From assembly GCA_047974745.1 (NCBI GenBank), contig JBKECO010000018.1:1-64000 (forward strand): a stretch of DNA of 64,000 bases, in the 5' to 3' direction. Shown here one piece after another: positions 23,981 to 32,559 of the stretch. Under the pieces are notes generated by a model. It had not been told where the DNA came from. It saw nothing but the letters and a program-made list of their open reading frames with translations, and made no database searches. Each line of letters opens with the position of its first letter. The stretch's first letter is position 1. The position numbers and the translations under genes are program-made. Source of the DNA: JBKECO01 sp047974745. GTDB lineage: Bacteria; Bacillota; Clostridia; Lachnospirales; Lachnospiraceae.

Positions 23981-25969
23981 ATGCAATTTAAACTACGCTC
24001 TCAATATTCGCCAACAGGTGATCAGCCACAAGCTATAGAGCAGCTCGTTTCGGGCTTTCGTGAGGGAAATCAGTTTCAGACACTGCTTGGTGTTACCGGG
24101 TCGGGCAAGACATTTACCATGGCCAATGTTATACAGGAGCTGCAGGTTCCGACGCTGATCATTTCTCATAACAAGACACTTGCCGCCCAGCTCTATGGTG
24201 AGTTCAAAGAATACTTTCCTGAGAATGCGGTGGAATATTTTGTTTCCTATTATGATTATTATCAGCCGGAAGCATACGTACCTTCAACAGATACATATAT
24301 TGCCAAGGATTCTGCGATCAATGAAGAGATCGATAAACTGAGACTGTCAGCGACGGCAGCACTTGTTGAGCGCAGGGATGTTATTATTGTTGCCAGCGTT
24401 TCCTGTATTTACGGACTGGGATCCAAAGATGATTATCAGAATATGATGGTTTCCTTAAGACCTGCACAGGAGAAAGATCGAGATGTCGTGATTCATGACT
24501 TGATTTCGATTCAATATACTAGAAATGATCTTGATTTTCACCGAGGTACCTTTCGAGTCAGAGGGGATGTGCTGGAGATCTTTCCTGCGAATTTCAGCGA
24601 AACTGCATATCGTGTCGAGTTCTTTGGAGACGAAATCGAACGGATCACCGAGATCGACGTACTGACAGGCGAGATCAAGAATGAACTGGATCACATAGCG
24701 ATCTTTCCGGCTTCTCACTATGTAGTTCCGCAAGATAAGATCAATGAGGCTTGTGTTGAGATCGAGCAGGAGCTCAATGACAGAGTGTCTTATTTTAAAA
24801 GTCATGACAAGCTGATCGAAGCACAACGTATCGCTGAACGAACGAATTTTGACATCGAGATGATGCGGGAGACCGGCTTCTGCAGTGGGATAGAAAACTA
24901 TTCCAGACATCTGGCGGGGCTGCCCGAAGGGGCAACACCCCACACGCTGATCGACTATTTTTCGGATGATTTTCTGATCATCGTCGATGAATCACATATT
25001 ACAGTGCCACAAGTAAGAGGTATGTACGCAGGAGACCAGTCGAGAAAAACGACTTTGGTGGATTTTGGATTCAGGCTGCCTTCCGCAAAGGATAACAGAC
25101 CATTGAATTTTGCGGAATTTGAAGCGAAGATCAATCAGATGATGTTCGTTTCTGCAACACCGAATGTATATGAGGATGAGCATGAGCTCCTAAGAGTGGA
25201 ACAGATCATCCGTCCTACAGGGCTTCTGGATCCGAAAGTAGAGGTCAGACCGGTAGAAGGTCAGATTGATGATCTGATTTCAGAGGTCAATAAGGAAGTC
25301 AAAGCCCATAATAAAATTCTGATTACAACGCTGACTAAGAGAATGGCAGAAGATTTGACTGACTATATGGCAGAGGTTGGAATCCGAGTGAAATACCTGC
25401 ATTCCGATATTGATACCCTGGAACGCGCAGAGATCATACGCGATATGCGCTTGGATGTATTTGATGTTCTGGTGGGAATTAATCTACTGCGAGAAGGTCT
25501 TGATATACCGGAGATCACATTGGTAGCGATCATTGATGCAGACAAAGAGGGATTCCTGCGCTCGGAGACATCACTGATACAGACAATCGGGCGAGCAGCG
25601 AGAAATTCAGACGGGCGTGTAATCATGTACGCAGATAAAATCACACGTTCCATGCGGGCTGCGATAGATGAAACAGAGAGAAGAAGGGTCATTCAGCAGG
25701 AATACAACGATGCAAATGGTATCACACCACAGACGATCAAGAAGGCGGTGCGAGATCTGATCAGTATTTCAAGAAAAGTGGCTAAGGAAGAACTCCAATT
25801 TGCCAAAGATCCAGAGTCTATGAGCAAGAAAGAGCTGGAAAGCCTGATTTTTGAAGTGAAAAAGAGAATGGAGAAAGCAGCCTCAGAATTGGATTTTGAA
25901 TCAGCAGCGCAGTTGAGAGATCAGATGATCGAATTGAAAAAGATGCAGAGGGATCAGCAGACCAGTTAA
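23981..25969 (+). CDS. uvrB: UvrB, excinuclease ABC subunit B
   Basis: UvrB verifies DNA damage delivered by UvrA and recruits UvrC for incision. The 662-residue protein has Walker A in LLGVTGSGKTFTMANV, the damage-probing beta-hairpin region YYDYYQPEAYVPSTDTYIAK, and helicase motifs including HSDIDTLERAEI, GINLLREGLDIPE and QTIGRAARN. The C-terminal UVR motif (ELDFESAAQLRDQMIEL) binds UvrC. GGAGG sits six bases before ATG 23981. uvrA follows 35 bases later, so the pair forms an operon. Confidence 0.97.
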   Translation: MQFKLRSQYSPTGDQPQAIEQLVSGFREGNQFQTLLGVTGSGKTFTMANVIQELQVPTLIISHNKTLAAQLYGEFKEYFPENAVEYFVSYYDYYQPEAYVPSTDTYIAKDSAINEEIDKLRLSATAALVERRDVIIVASVSCIYGLGSKDDYQNMMVSLRPAQEKDRDVVIHDLISIQYTRNDLDFHRGTFRVRGDVLEIFPANFSETAYRVEFFGDEIERITEIDVLTGEIKNELDHIAIFPASHYVVPQDKINEACVEIEQELNDRVSYFKSHDKLIEAQRIAERTNFDIEMMRETGFCSGIENYSRHLAGLPEGATPHTLIDYFSDDFLIIVDESHITVPQVRGMYAGDQSRKTTLVDFGFRLPSAKDNRPLNFAEFEAKINQMMFVSATPNVYEDEHELLRVEQIIRPTGLLDPKVEVRPVEGQIDDLISEVNKEVKAHNKILITTLTKRMAEDLTDYMAEVGIRVKYLHSDIDTLERAEIIRDMRLDVFDVLVGINLLREGLDIPEITLVAIIDADKEGFLRSETSLIQTIGRAARNSDGRVIMYADKITRSMRAAIDETERRRVIQQEYNDANGITPQTIKKAVRDLISISRKVAKEELQFAKDPESMSKKELESLIFEVKKRMEKAASELDFESAAQLRDQMIELKKMQRDQQTS

Positions 25970-26004
25970 CAGAACAATATTACGGAAAGAATATAGAGGA
26001 ATAG

Positions 26005-28839
26005 ATGGAAACAGAAAGAAAATATATAAAGATCCGGGGGGCGAAGGAACACAATCTTAAGAATTTGAGCATTGATATTCCAAGAAATGAATTTGTAGTC
26101 CTTACCGGACTGAGTGGTTCGGGAAAGTCTTCCCTCGCCTTTGATACAATTTATGCAGAAGGACAGAGAAGGTATATGGAGTCCTTATCATCCTATGCAA
26201 GACAGTTCCTTGGACAAATGGAAAAGCCTGATGTCGAAAAGATCGAGGGGCTGCCGCCGGCCATATCCATTGATCAGAAATCCACGAATCGAAATCCTAG
26301 ATCGACAGTCGGAACTGTGACAGAGATCTATGATTATTTTCGTCTGCTCTATGCGAGAATCGGGATTCCGCATTGTCCAAATTGTGGGCGCGAGATCAAG
26401 AAGCAAACAGTGGATCAGATGGTTGATCATATCATGAGCCTGCCTGAGAAGACCAGAATTCAGATATTAGCTCCGGTTGTTCGAGGGCGAAAAGGAGAAC
26501 ATTCAAAACTTTTTGAACGGGCAAGGCGAAGTGGTTATGTTCGTGCTCAGGTGGATGGCAATACATATGAACTGACAGAAGAGATTCCACTCGATAAGAA
26601 TAAGAAGCATAATATTGAGATTGTAGTTGATCGACTTATTATAAAGCCGGGAATTGAAAAGCGACTAACGGATTCCATAGAAAATGTTCTTCAGTTATCT
26701 GAAGGACTGCTAATGGTGGAGGTTACAGATGGTGAGACTTTGAATTTTTCACAGAGTTTTGCATGTCCGGATTGTGAGATCAGTATTGATGAAATTGAAC
26801 CAAGAAGTTTTTCTTTTAATAATCCATTCGGAGCCTGCCCTTCGTGTTTTGGACTGGGATACCGTATGGAATTCGATGAGGATCTAATGATACCGGATAA
26901 ATCATTGTCTCTTCTGGATGGAGCGATACAAGTCATGGGCTGGCAGTCCAGTAATGACAAGAAGAGTTTTACTTATGCGATGCTCAAAGCACTGTCAGAA
27001 GAGTACAAGTTCAATCTTGATACTCCTTACCAGGATCTAAAACCATCTGTCCGGAAGGTTCTGCTGCACGGTACGGGTGGTAAAGATGTCAAGGTATATT
27101 ACAAAGGACAAAGAGGAGAAGGGGTTTATGATGTTGCATTTGATGGATTGATTTCTAATGTGAACAGAAGATATCGTGAGACTTCATCTGAGATGATGAA
27201 GGCTGAGTATGAACAATTCATGCGGATCACACCTTGTCCAGACTGTGGCGGACAGAGGCTTAAGAAAGAATCACTTGCTGTGACGGTCGATCAGAAGAAT
27301 ATATATGAGGTGACCAATTTATCTGTGCGAGATCTGCAGAACTTTATGAATGAGATACATTTATCAGATCATCAGCTTTTGATCGGAGATCAGATATTGA
27401 AAGAAATCCGATCCAGAGTCGGATTTTTAGTTGATGTTGGTTTGGATTATCTGAGTCTGTCGAGAGCAACAGGCAGCTTATCAGGAGGCGAAGCACAGAG
27501 GATTCGGCTTGCGACCCAAATCGGTTCAGGTCTGGTCGGAGTTGCATATATACTGGATGAACCAAGTATCGGACTTCATCAGCGAGATAACGATAAGCTT
27601 CTGACGACATTAAAAAATCTCCGTGATCTGGGTAATACTTTGATCGTGGTAGAACATGACGAAGATACTATGATGGAAGCAGATTATATCGTCGACATCG
27701 GACCAAGAGCAGGTGAACATGGCGGAGAGATCGTAGCTTGCGGAACAGCTCAGGAAATCATGGATCATCCCGATTCACTGACGGGAGCCTATCTAAGCGG
27801 CAGAATCAGTATACCGGTGCCAGAAGAAAGAAGAAAGCCCAGTGGATTCCTGACTGTGAGAGGGGCGGCCGAGAATAACTTAAAGAATGTAACGGTTAAA
27901 GTACCGCTCGGGGTCATGACCTGTGTCACTGGTGTCTCTGGATCAGGAAAGAGCTCGCTGACAAATGAAGTGCTTTACAAGACACTTCAGAGGAAGTTGA
28001 ATCACGCTAGAACGATTCCGGGTAAATGCAAGGATGTACTTGGTATGGAACAGCTTGATAAGGTCATTGATATCGACCAGTCACCAATTGGACGAACTCC
28101 AAGATCTAATCCTGCGACGTATACTGGTGTGTTCGATATGATAAGAGATCTCTTTGCAGCGACTACCGATGCAAAAGCAAAGGGATATAAAAAAGGGCGG
28201 TTCAGTTTTAATGTAAAGGGCGGAAGATGTGAAGCATGTTCCGGCGATGGAATCATAAAGATCGAGATGCATTTCCTGCCTGATGTTTATGTACCATGCG
28301 AAGTCTGCGGAGGAAAGCGATATAATCGTGAGACGCTGGAGGTAAAATATAAGGGCAAGAGCATTTACGATATTTTAAATATGACAGTGGAGGAAGCCCT
28401 TGTGTTCTTTAAGAACGTACCCTCGATCGAAAGAAAGATTCAGACCCTTCATGATGTTGGGCTTTCTTACATACGTCTGGGACAGCCATCGACAGAGCTT
28501 TCAGGTGGTGAAGCCCAGAGGATCAAATTAGCAACAGAACTGAGTAAAAGAAGTACTGGCAAGACGATCTATATTCTGGATGAACCTACCACAGGACTTC
28601 ATTTTGCCGATGTACATAAGCTGATTGAAATTCTTCGGCGCTTATCAGATGGTGGAAATACAGTTGTAGTGATCGAGCATAATCTAGATGTGATCAAAAC
28701 AGCTGATTATATCATTGATATGGGTCCCGAGGGAGGGGATGGCGGTGGAAAGGTGATCGCATGCGGAACGCCTGAGGCAGTAGCCGATGCAAAAGAATCC
28801 TATACTGGTCAGTATATAAAGAAATATATGAAGAAATAA
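26005..28839 (+). CDS. uvrA: UvrA, excinuclease ABC subunit A
   Basis: UvrA is the damage-scanning ABC ATPase of nucleotide excision repair. The 944-residue protein carries two ABC modules: Walker A GLSGSGKSSLAFDTIYAEG and later GVSGSGKSSL, with signatures GSLSGGEAQRIRLAT and TELSGGEAQRIKLATEL. Zinc-binding cysteine pairs are visible in CPNCG, CPDCE/CPSCFG, CPDCGGQR and CEACSGDGI...CEVCGGKRY. Length and order are standard. GAGGAATAG precedes ATG 26005. Confidence 0.97.
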   Translation: METERKYIKIRGAKEHNLKNLSIDIPRNEFVVLTGLSGSGKSSLAFDTIYAEGQRRYMESLSSYARQFLGQMEKPDVEKIEGLPPAISIDQKSTNRNPRSTVGTVTEIYDYFRLLYARIGIPHCPNCGREIKKQTVDQMVDHIMSLPEKTRIQILAPVVRGRKGEHSKLFERARRSGYVRAQVDGNTYELTEEIPLDKNKKHNIEIVVDRLIIKPGIEKRLTDSIENVLQLSEGLLMVEVTDGETLNFSQSFACPDCEISIDEIEPRSFSFNNPFGACPSCFGLGYRMEFDEDLMIPDKSLSLLDGAIQVMGWQSSNDKKSFTYAMLKALSEEYKFNLDTPYQDLKPSVRKVLLHGTGGKDVKVYYKGQRGEGVYDVAFDGLISNVNRRYRETSSEMMKAEYEQFMRITPCPDCGGQRLKKESLAVTVDQKNIYEVTNLSVRDLQNFMNEIHLSDHQLLIGDQILKEIRSRVGFLVDVGLDYLSLSRATGSLSGGEAQRIRLATQIGSGLVGVAYILDEPSIGLHQRDNDKLLTTLKNLRDLGNTLIVVEHDEDTMMEADYIVDIGPRAGEHGGEIVACGTAQEIMDHPDSLTGAYLSGRISIPVPEERRKPSGFLTVRGAAENNLKNVTVKVPLGVMTCVTGVSGSGKSSLTNEVLYKTLQRKLNHARTIPGKCKDVLGMEQLDKVIDIDQSPIGRTPRSNPATYTGVFDMIRDLFAATTDAKAKGYKKGRFSFNVKGGRCEACSGDGIIKIEMHFLPDVYVPCEVCGGKRYNRETLEVKYKGKSIYDILNMTVEEALVFFKNVPSIERKIQTLHDVGLSYIRLGQPSTELSGGEAQRIKLATELSKRSTGKTIYILDEPTTGLHFADVHKLIEILRRLSDGGNTVVVIEHNLDVIKTADYIIDMGPEGGDGGGKVIACGTPEAVADAKESYTGQYIKKYMKK

Positions 28840-28882
28840 AAAACAGGGCGACATGGTCGCTCTGTTCAGACTGTAGACAAAG

Positions 28883-28908
28883 TCCACGATGTAGGTCGTG
28901 GATTTTTC
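28883..28908 (+). terminator. Terminator downstream of uvrA
   Basis: TCCACGA (28883-28889) pairs with TCGTGGA (28896-28902), followed by TTTTTC. A second perfect 10-bp stem with a three-base loop lies just before it (28843-28865), without a T-run. Confidence 0.8.
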
Positions 28909-28987
28909 TGTGTCATGAGCTTAGAAATCCAGGTTAGTGTAAAATTATAGTTGGCAAATAGAATAAGATATAGAGATAAATCTCTAC

Positions 28988-29036
28988 TTCCCAAAAGTGA
29001 TAAAATGTTGATTTTGGGAAATAGGCATTATATAAT
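28988..29036 (+). promoter_or_regulatory. Promoter overlapped by a palindrome, ahead of the ATPase gene
   Basis: TTCCCAAAA (28988-28996) and TTTTGGGAA (29012-29020) form a perfect 9-bp inverted repeat with a 15-base spacer. The right arm overlaps the -35 box TTGATT (29008-29013), which stands 17 bases from TATAAT (29031-29036). It could be an operator. A closely related inverted repeat lies just after the gene at 30268-30306. Confidence 0.65.
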
Positions 29037-29064
29037 GTTGATATCAAAGAAATGAGGTGATTTT

Positions 29065-30258
29065 TTGAAAATTATTGAAAGAACTCAATATTTAGATAAA
29101 CTGAAACGAGTAAATGGAACGCCAGATATAAAAGTGATTTCCGGTGTAAGACGAAGTGGCAAGTCAAGATTAATGAACAGTTATATAAAATGGCTTGAAG
29201 AAAATGAGACAAATCTTAATATCATATATATTGATTTTACGGATCTGAAATATGAGGAGTTGAAAGAATATCATAACTTGAATAAATATATAGAGGATAG
29301 ATATGAGAAAAAAAAGCAGAACTATCTCTTCATCGATGAAGTACAGATGTGTCCAAATTTTGAGCTGACCATTAACAGTCTTCACTCGTCAGAGAAATAT
29401 GATATTTATGTAACTGGTTCAAATGCGTTTTTATTAAGTAGTGATTTGGCCACCTTATTTACAGGCAGAACTTATGAAATAGAAGTGTATCCATTTTCCT
29501 TTGCAGAATATGTAGAGTATTACCATATAACAGATGGCACTAATGCCTTCGATTCATACATTAAAGATGGTGGTATGTCTGGTTCTTATACCTATCAGGA
29601 TCAAGAAGAGAGATATAAATATATTGAAGATGTTTTTAATACCCTAATTATCCGAGATATAAGACAAAAATATGCAATTAGAAATGTGGCACTTATGGAT
29701 CGTATTTCAGATTTTCTTATGGATAACATTTCTAATTTATCGTCAGCACGTAAGATTGCTGATGTACTAACAAAGAATAGTGATACCATCAATCATAAAA
29801 CCGTAGGAAAATACATTGAATATTTGTGCAATGCTTTTGCCTTCTACCAGGTGAGAAGATATGACATTAGAGGAAAAAAATATCTAGCGTCTAATGATAA
29901 GTATTATCTGAGTGATCATGCGTTTCGCTATGCTAAATTGGGAACACGGAAGATGGATTACGGAAGAATGATTGAAAATGTGGTAGCTATAGAATTAATG
30001 CGAAGAGGATACGAGATCTATGCAGGTGTATTATATAAAAAGGAAATTGATTTTGTCGCTATGAAACGTGATGAGAAAATCTATATACAGGTTTCTGATG
30101 ATGTTTCTGGAGAAAAGACATTACAAAGAGAAGTGCTTCCTTTGTTAGAGATAAAAGATGCATATCCTAAGATATTGATAGCAAGAACAAGGCATGAAAA
30201 ATATCAGCATGAAGGAATTAAGATTATTGATATTGCAGATTGGCTGCTGAACCCATAA
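29065..30258 (+). CDS. AAA-14/DUF4143 family ATP-binding protein
   Basis: This 397-residue protein belongs to a large, poorly characterised group. The N-terminal AAA-14 ATPase has Walker A GVRRSGKS (residues 27-34), Walker B NYLFIDEVQMC, TGSNAFLLSSDLAT and FTGRTYEIEVYPFSF. A winged-helix-like middle follows (DVLTKNSDTINHKTVGKYIEYL). The C-terminal DUF4143 domain contains EIDFVAMKRDEKIYIQVS, which recalls the core of PD-(D/E)XK nuclease folds. Start is TTG 29065 after GAGGTGA. The gene is isolated, AT-rich, bounded by related palindromes and next to a decayed IS, which suggests mobility. The biological role is unknown. Confidence 0.8.
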   Translation: MKIIERTQYLDKLKRVNGTPDIKVISGVRRSGKSRLMNSYIKWLEENETNLNIIYIDFTDLKYEELKEYHNLNKYIEDRYEKKKQNYLFIDEVQMCPNFELTINSLHSSEKYDIYVTGSNAFLLSSDLATLFTGRTYEIEVYPFSFAEYVEYYHITDGTNAFDSYIKDGGMSGSYTYQDQEERYKYIEDVFNTLIIRDIRQKYAIRNVALMDRISDFLMDNISNLSSARKIADVLTKNSDTINHKTVGKYIEYLCNAFAFYQVRRYDIRGKKYLASNDKYYLSDHAFRYAKLGTRKMDYGRMIENVVAIELMRRGYEIYAGVLYKKEIDFVAMKRDEKIYIQVSDDVSGEKTLQREVLPLLEIKDAYPKILIARTRHEKYQHEGIKIIDIADWLLNP

Positions 30259-30267
30259 TAATACTCA

Positions 30268-30306
30268 TATTTCCCAAAATGGGTAAATTCATAAAATTGG
30301 GAAATA
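30268..30306. repeat. Inverted repeat downstream of the ATPase gene
   Basis: TATTTCCCAA (30268-30277) pairs with TTGGGAAATA (30297-30306) around a 19-base spacer. It matches the palindrome at 28988-29020 in arm sequence and partly in spacer (AAAATG.GTAAA), ten bases after the stop codon. Without a T-run it is a poor terminator. Confidence 0.65.
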
Positions 30307-30371
30307 AAGTAAACTAGCCTTTAAATTGAATTAAATACAACAGATTTGACGTATTTTCTGCATTTGTGTAT

Positions 30372-30775
30372 ATCCTGATTTTGACACCTAAAACAATAAA
30401 AAAGTCTCGCAAGCCTTGGTTTTACTGGTTTGAGAGGCTTTTAATTATTGGAACAATCTGTTTCGATGTATTAAAGCCAAAAGCATCGTGTAATGCATCG
30501 GTAAGATGCTGCCTTATCAGCTACTTCTCCGTCTACGGTAGCGTGGTCTACTTTTATAAAACGCATTAGGTCACCGCCAGAAAGCCTCCAGCCCTCAGCA
30601 GACAACGACCATTCTTTTTGATACTTTTCAGATTCTTTATGGATTGAGTGGTAATATAAGCTCTATTTCCTTCCTTAACCCGTATTGTTTGTCATCCTCG
30701 GCTTGCTCAATCTCAAAATAGAAATTAGTGCAGTCATAGTATATCACTCCTGTTTTTCGCTTGGAAAGGTTCATG
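30372..30775 (-). mobile_element. Decayed inverted copy of the IS1634-like element
   Basis: Read on the minus strand, an N-terminal transposase piece (NLSKRKTGVIYYDCTNFYFE, about 30774-30700) gives way to a middle piece (EKYQKEWSLSAEGWRLSGG, about 30635-30575). Next comes a tail matching the complete copy at positions 125-165 (about 30448-30505), then its terminator (30399-30443) and outer end (to about 30372). Large internal deletions and frame changes separate the pieces, so no transposase can be made. About 65 bases of the gene tail present at 170-235 are also missing here. Confidence 0.75.
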
Positions 30776-30820
30776 CTGTTTTTGAATGGATTCCTTTCTC
30801 AATGTGAGAATAAAAAAAGG

Positions 30821-30848
30821 GCATAAAAAACCCACCATCTCAGGTGGG
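30821..30848 (-). terminator. Leftward terminator
   Basis: On the minus strand CCCACC-TGAGAT-GGTGGG (30848-30831) is followed by TTTTTTATG. It would end transcription coming from about 31 kb. Confidence 0.75.
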
Positions 30849-30863
30849 GATCAATTCGGGGAG

Positions 30864-30889
30864 TCCTTCCCAGTTTGCGCCGGGAAGGA
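30864..30889. repeat. GC-rich hairpin
   Basis: TCCTTCCC (30864-30871) pairs with GGGAAGGA (30882-30889), loop AGTTTGCGCC. It lies beside the leftward terminator in otherwise AT-rich DNA. Confidence 0.6.
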
Positions 30890-31051
30890 TGAGTTATGAA
30901 AAATTATAATAGCCAAATAGCTAATACATTCTGATTATAAAACTAATTTGTGTTCAATCTGTGATAAAAATATGAAATATAATGAGAATGTAAAAAAATA
31001 ATTGAAATTTATAAACCTGAGAATAGGCAATTCCATGAATCAGGAGTTTTG

Positions 31052-31222
31052 TTACTGGATCAAACTTTGGTTAAGGTGGTAAAACATGCCGACCTTTTCT
31101 TTAATGATTACGGATTGTTTCGTGCCTTGCACTCCCACAATCCTCCCCCAATTCGGATTCTCATGGGGCAGTAGCCCCCTTTCATCCTCATTGGGGGGCG
31201 TGTCATAAAGTGTTGTCACCAC
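31052..31222 (-). CDS. Hypothetical 56-residue frame, possible gene remnant
   Basis: A minus-strand frame runs from GTG 31222 to TAA 31052 and reads VVTTLYDTPPNEDERGLL then PHENPNWGRIVGVQGTKQSV and IIKEKVGMFYHLNQSLIQ. The first half uses many GGG and CCC codons, unlike its surroundings. I do not recognise it. It begins right after a stop codon with no visible ribosome binding site, so it may be the tail of a larger lost gene. It overlaps the inverted repeat at 31200-31260 and lies in mobile-element debris. Confidence 0.25.
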   Translation of the reverse strand: MVTTLYDTPPNEDERGLLPHENPNWGRIVGVQGTKQSVIIKEKVGMFYHLNQSLIQ

Positions 31223-31260
31223 TTACATGCAAGCATGACGTGGTAAAACACTTTAGACAC
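31200..31260. repeat. Long imperfect inverted repeat
   Basis: GTGTCATAAAGTGTTGTCAC begins at 31200 and pairs, with two bulges and a mismatch, with GTGGTAAAACACTTTAGACAC (31240-31260). The loop itself contains CATG-CAAG-CATG. About 19 base pairs form. Upstream at 31145-31198 CCCCCAAT/ATTGGGGG and GGGG/CCCC pairs add further GC-rich structure. Confidence 0.65.
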
Positions 31261-31291
31261 TGTAATCAACAGCATAAATCAGAAAAAACAA

Positions 31292-31319
31292 TTGAAAAAA
31301 ATCAGCTTTCGTTTATAAT
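31292..31319 (+). promoter_or_regulatory. Promoter of mbl
   Basis: TTGAAA (31292-31297), 16 bases, TATAAT (31314-31319), about 125 bases before the mbl start. It probably also serves the flagellar genes that follow. Confidence 0.7.
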
Positions 31320-31444
31320 ATAGTATATGTCTAAAAATAGGTCTAATTATCATTTTTTAAATATAGAGTAAAAAACAGAGCAATTACACAGCTTTATTTA
31401 GCCGTGGATAAACAAGAAACCACAATTGGAAAGGGGAAAGATTC

Positions 31445-32437
31445 ATGCTTTCAACAGATATTGGAATTGATTTGGGTACTGCAAGTATCCTTGTATATAT
31501 AAAGGGAAAAGGTGTCGTATTAAAGGAGCCTTCCGTTGTCGCCTTCGATCGCGACACCAATAAGATCAAGGCAATCGGCGAAGAGGCCAGATTAATGCTT
31601 GGTCGAACACCAGGGAATATTGTTGCTGTAAGGCCGCTGCGTCAGGGCGTTATTTCAGATTATACTGTAACAGAGAAGATGATAAAATATTTTATTCAAA
31701 AGGCGATCGGTAAGAGGAGCTTCCGGAAACCAAGAATCAGTGTGTGTGTACCGAGCGGAGTAACTGAGGTAGAGAAGAAAGCTGTTGAAGATGCGACCTA
31801 TAATGCAGGTGCAAGAGAAGTTTCTATTATCGAAGAGCCAATTGCAGCTGCAATTGGTGCAGGAATCGATATTGCCAGACCATGTGGAAATATGATCGTT
31901 GATATTGGTGGAGGAACTGCTGATATCGCTGTTATTTCCTTAGGCGGCTCTGTAGTCAGCACTTCTATTAAGATTGCCGGAGATGACTTCGATGAAGCGC
32001 TGGTCAGATATATGCGTAAAAAACACAACCTTTTAATTGGTGAACGTACAGCAGAAGACATTAAGATCAAAATTGGTTCCTGTTTTCCGACAGGTCTGAA
32101 TGAGACAATGGATGTAAGAGGAAGAAATCTTGTAACAGGTCTTCCAAAGACTGTGACTGTCACTTCAGAAGAGACTCAGGAAGCACTGCGTGAACCGACT
32201 TTACAGATCGTAGAAGCCGTACACAGTGTTTTAGAAAAGACTCCACCAGAGCTTGCAGCAGACGTGGCGGACAGGGGAATTGTCTTGACAGGAGGCGGTG
32301 CACTTCTGCGAGGACTGGAAGAGCTGCTTGAAGACAGAACTGGAATCAATACAATGACTGCAGAAGAACCAATGACATGTGTTGCGATCGGAACCGGTAA
32401 GTATGTCGAGTTTTTGGCAGGAAAAAGAGACGAGTAA
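31445..32437 (+). CDS. mbl: MreB-family cell-shape protein (Mbl-like)
   Basis: This 330-residue bacterial actin forms membrane-associated filaments that guide peptidoglycan synthesis. Actin-fold motifs are visible: TDIGIDLGTASILVY (phosphate 1), VDIGGGTADIAVISLGG (phosphate 2) and RGIVLTGGGALLRGLEELL (adenosine). ISVCVPSGVTEVEKKAVEDA and ATYNAGAREVSIIEEPIAAA are MreB-typical. The position directly before two flagellar rod genes parallels the mbl-flhO-flhP order of Bacillus subtilis, hence the mbl symbol rather than mreB. AGGGGAAAG precedes ATG 31445. Confidence 0.88.
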   Translation: MLSTDIGIDLGTASILVYIKGKGVVLKEPSVVAFDRDTNKIKAIGEEARLMLGRTPGNIVAVRPLRQGVISDYTVTEKMIKYFIQKAIGKRSFRKPRISVCVPSGVTEVEKKAVEDATYNAGAREVSIIEEPIAAAIGAGIDIARPCGNMIVDIGGGTADIAVISLGGSVVSTSIKIAGDDFDEALVRYMRKKHNLLIGERTAEDIKIKIGSCFPTGLNETMDVRGRNLVTGLPKTVTVTSEETQEALREPTLQIVEAVHSVLEKTPPELAADVADRGIVLTGGGALLRGLEELLEDRTGINTMTAEEPMTCVAIGTGKYVEFLAGKRDE

Positions 32438-32458
32438 ATTGAAATAGCCATTGAGACT

Positions 32459-32498
32459 GGGGCGCAGAATTTTTCTGAAAGAAATAATCATGCGCCCT
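32459..32498 (+). other. Stem-loop between mbl and flhO
   Basis: GGGCGCA (32460-32466) pairs with TGCGCCC (32491-32497) across a 24-base AT-rich loop. There is no T-run. It could modulate expression between mbl and the flagellar genes. Confidence 0.35.
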
Positions 32499-32559
32499 AA
32501 AGTTATGTCTCCATTTCGACGATATATACATTAGAATATGCACAATAGGAGAATAACAC

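Noticed and set aside
23869..23991. 40-codon plus-strand frame with a hydrophobic stretch between secA and uvrB, preceded by GGGGGAAG
   Set aside because: It contains the extended -10 promoter of uvrB, overlaps the uvrB ribosome binding site and start, and has no recognised relative. Coding is possible but unsupported.
28843..28865. Perfect 10-bp stem with a three-base loop right after uvrA, as a second terminator
   Set aside because: No T-run follows; the hairpin at 28883-28902 with a T-run is the better terminator.
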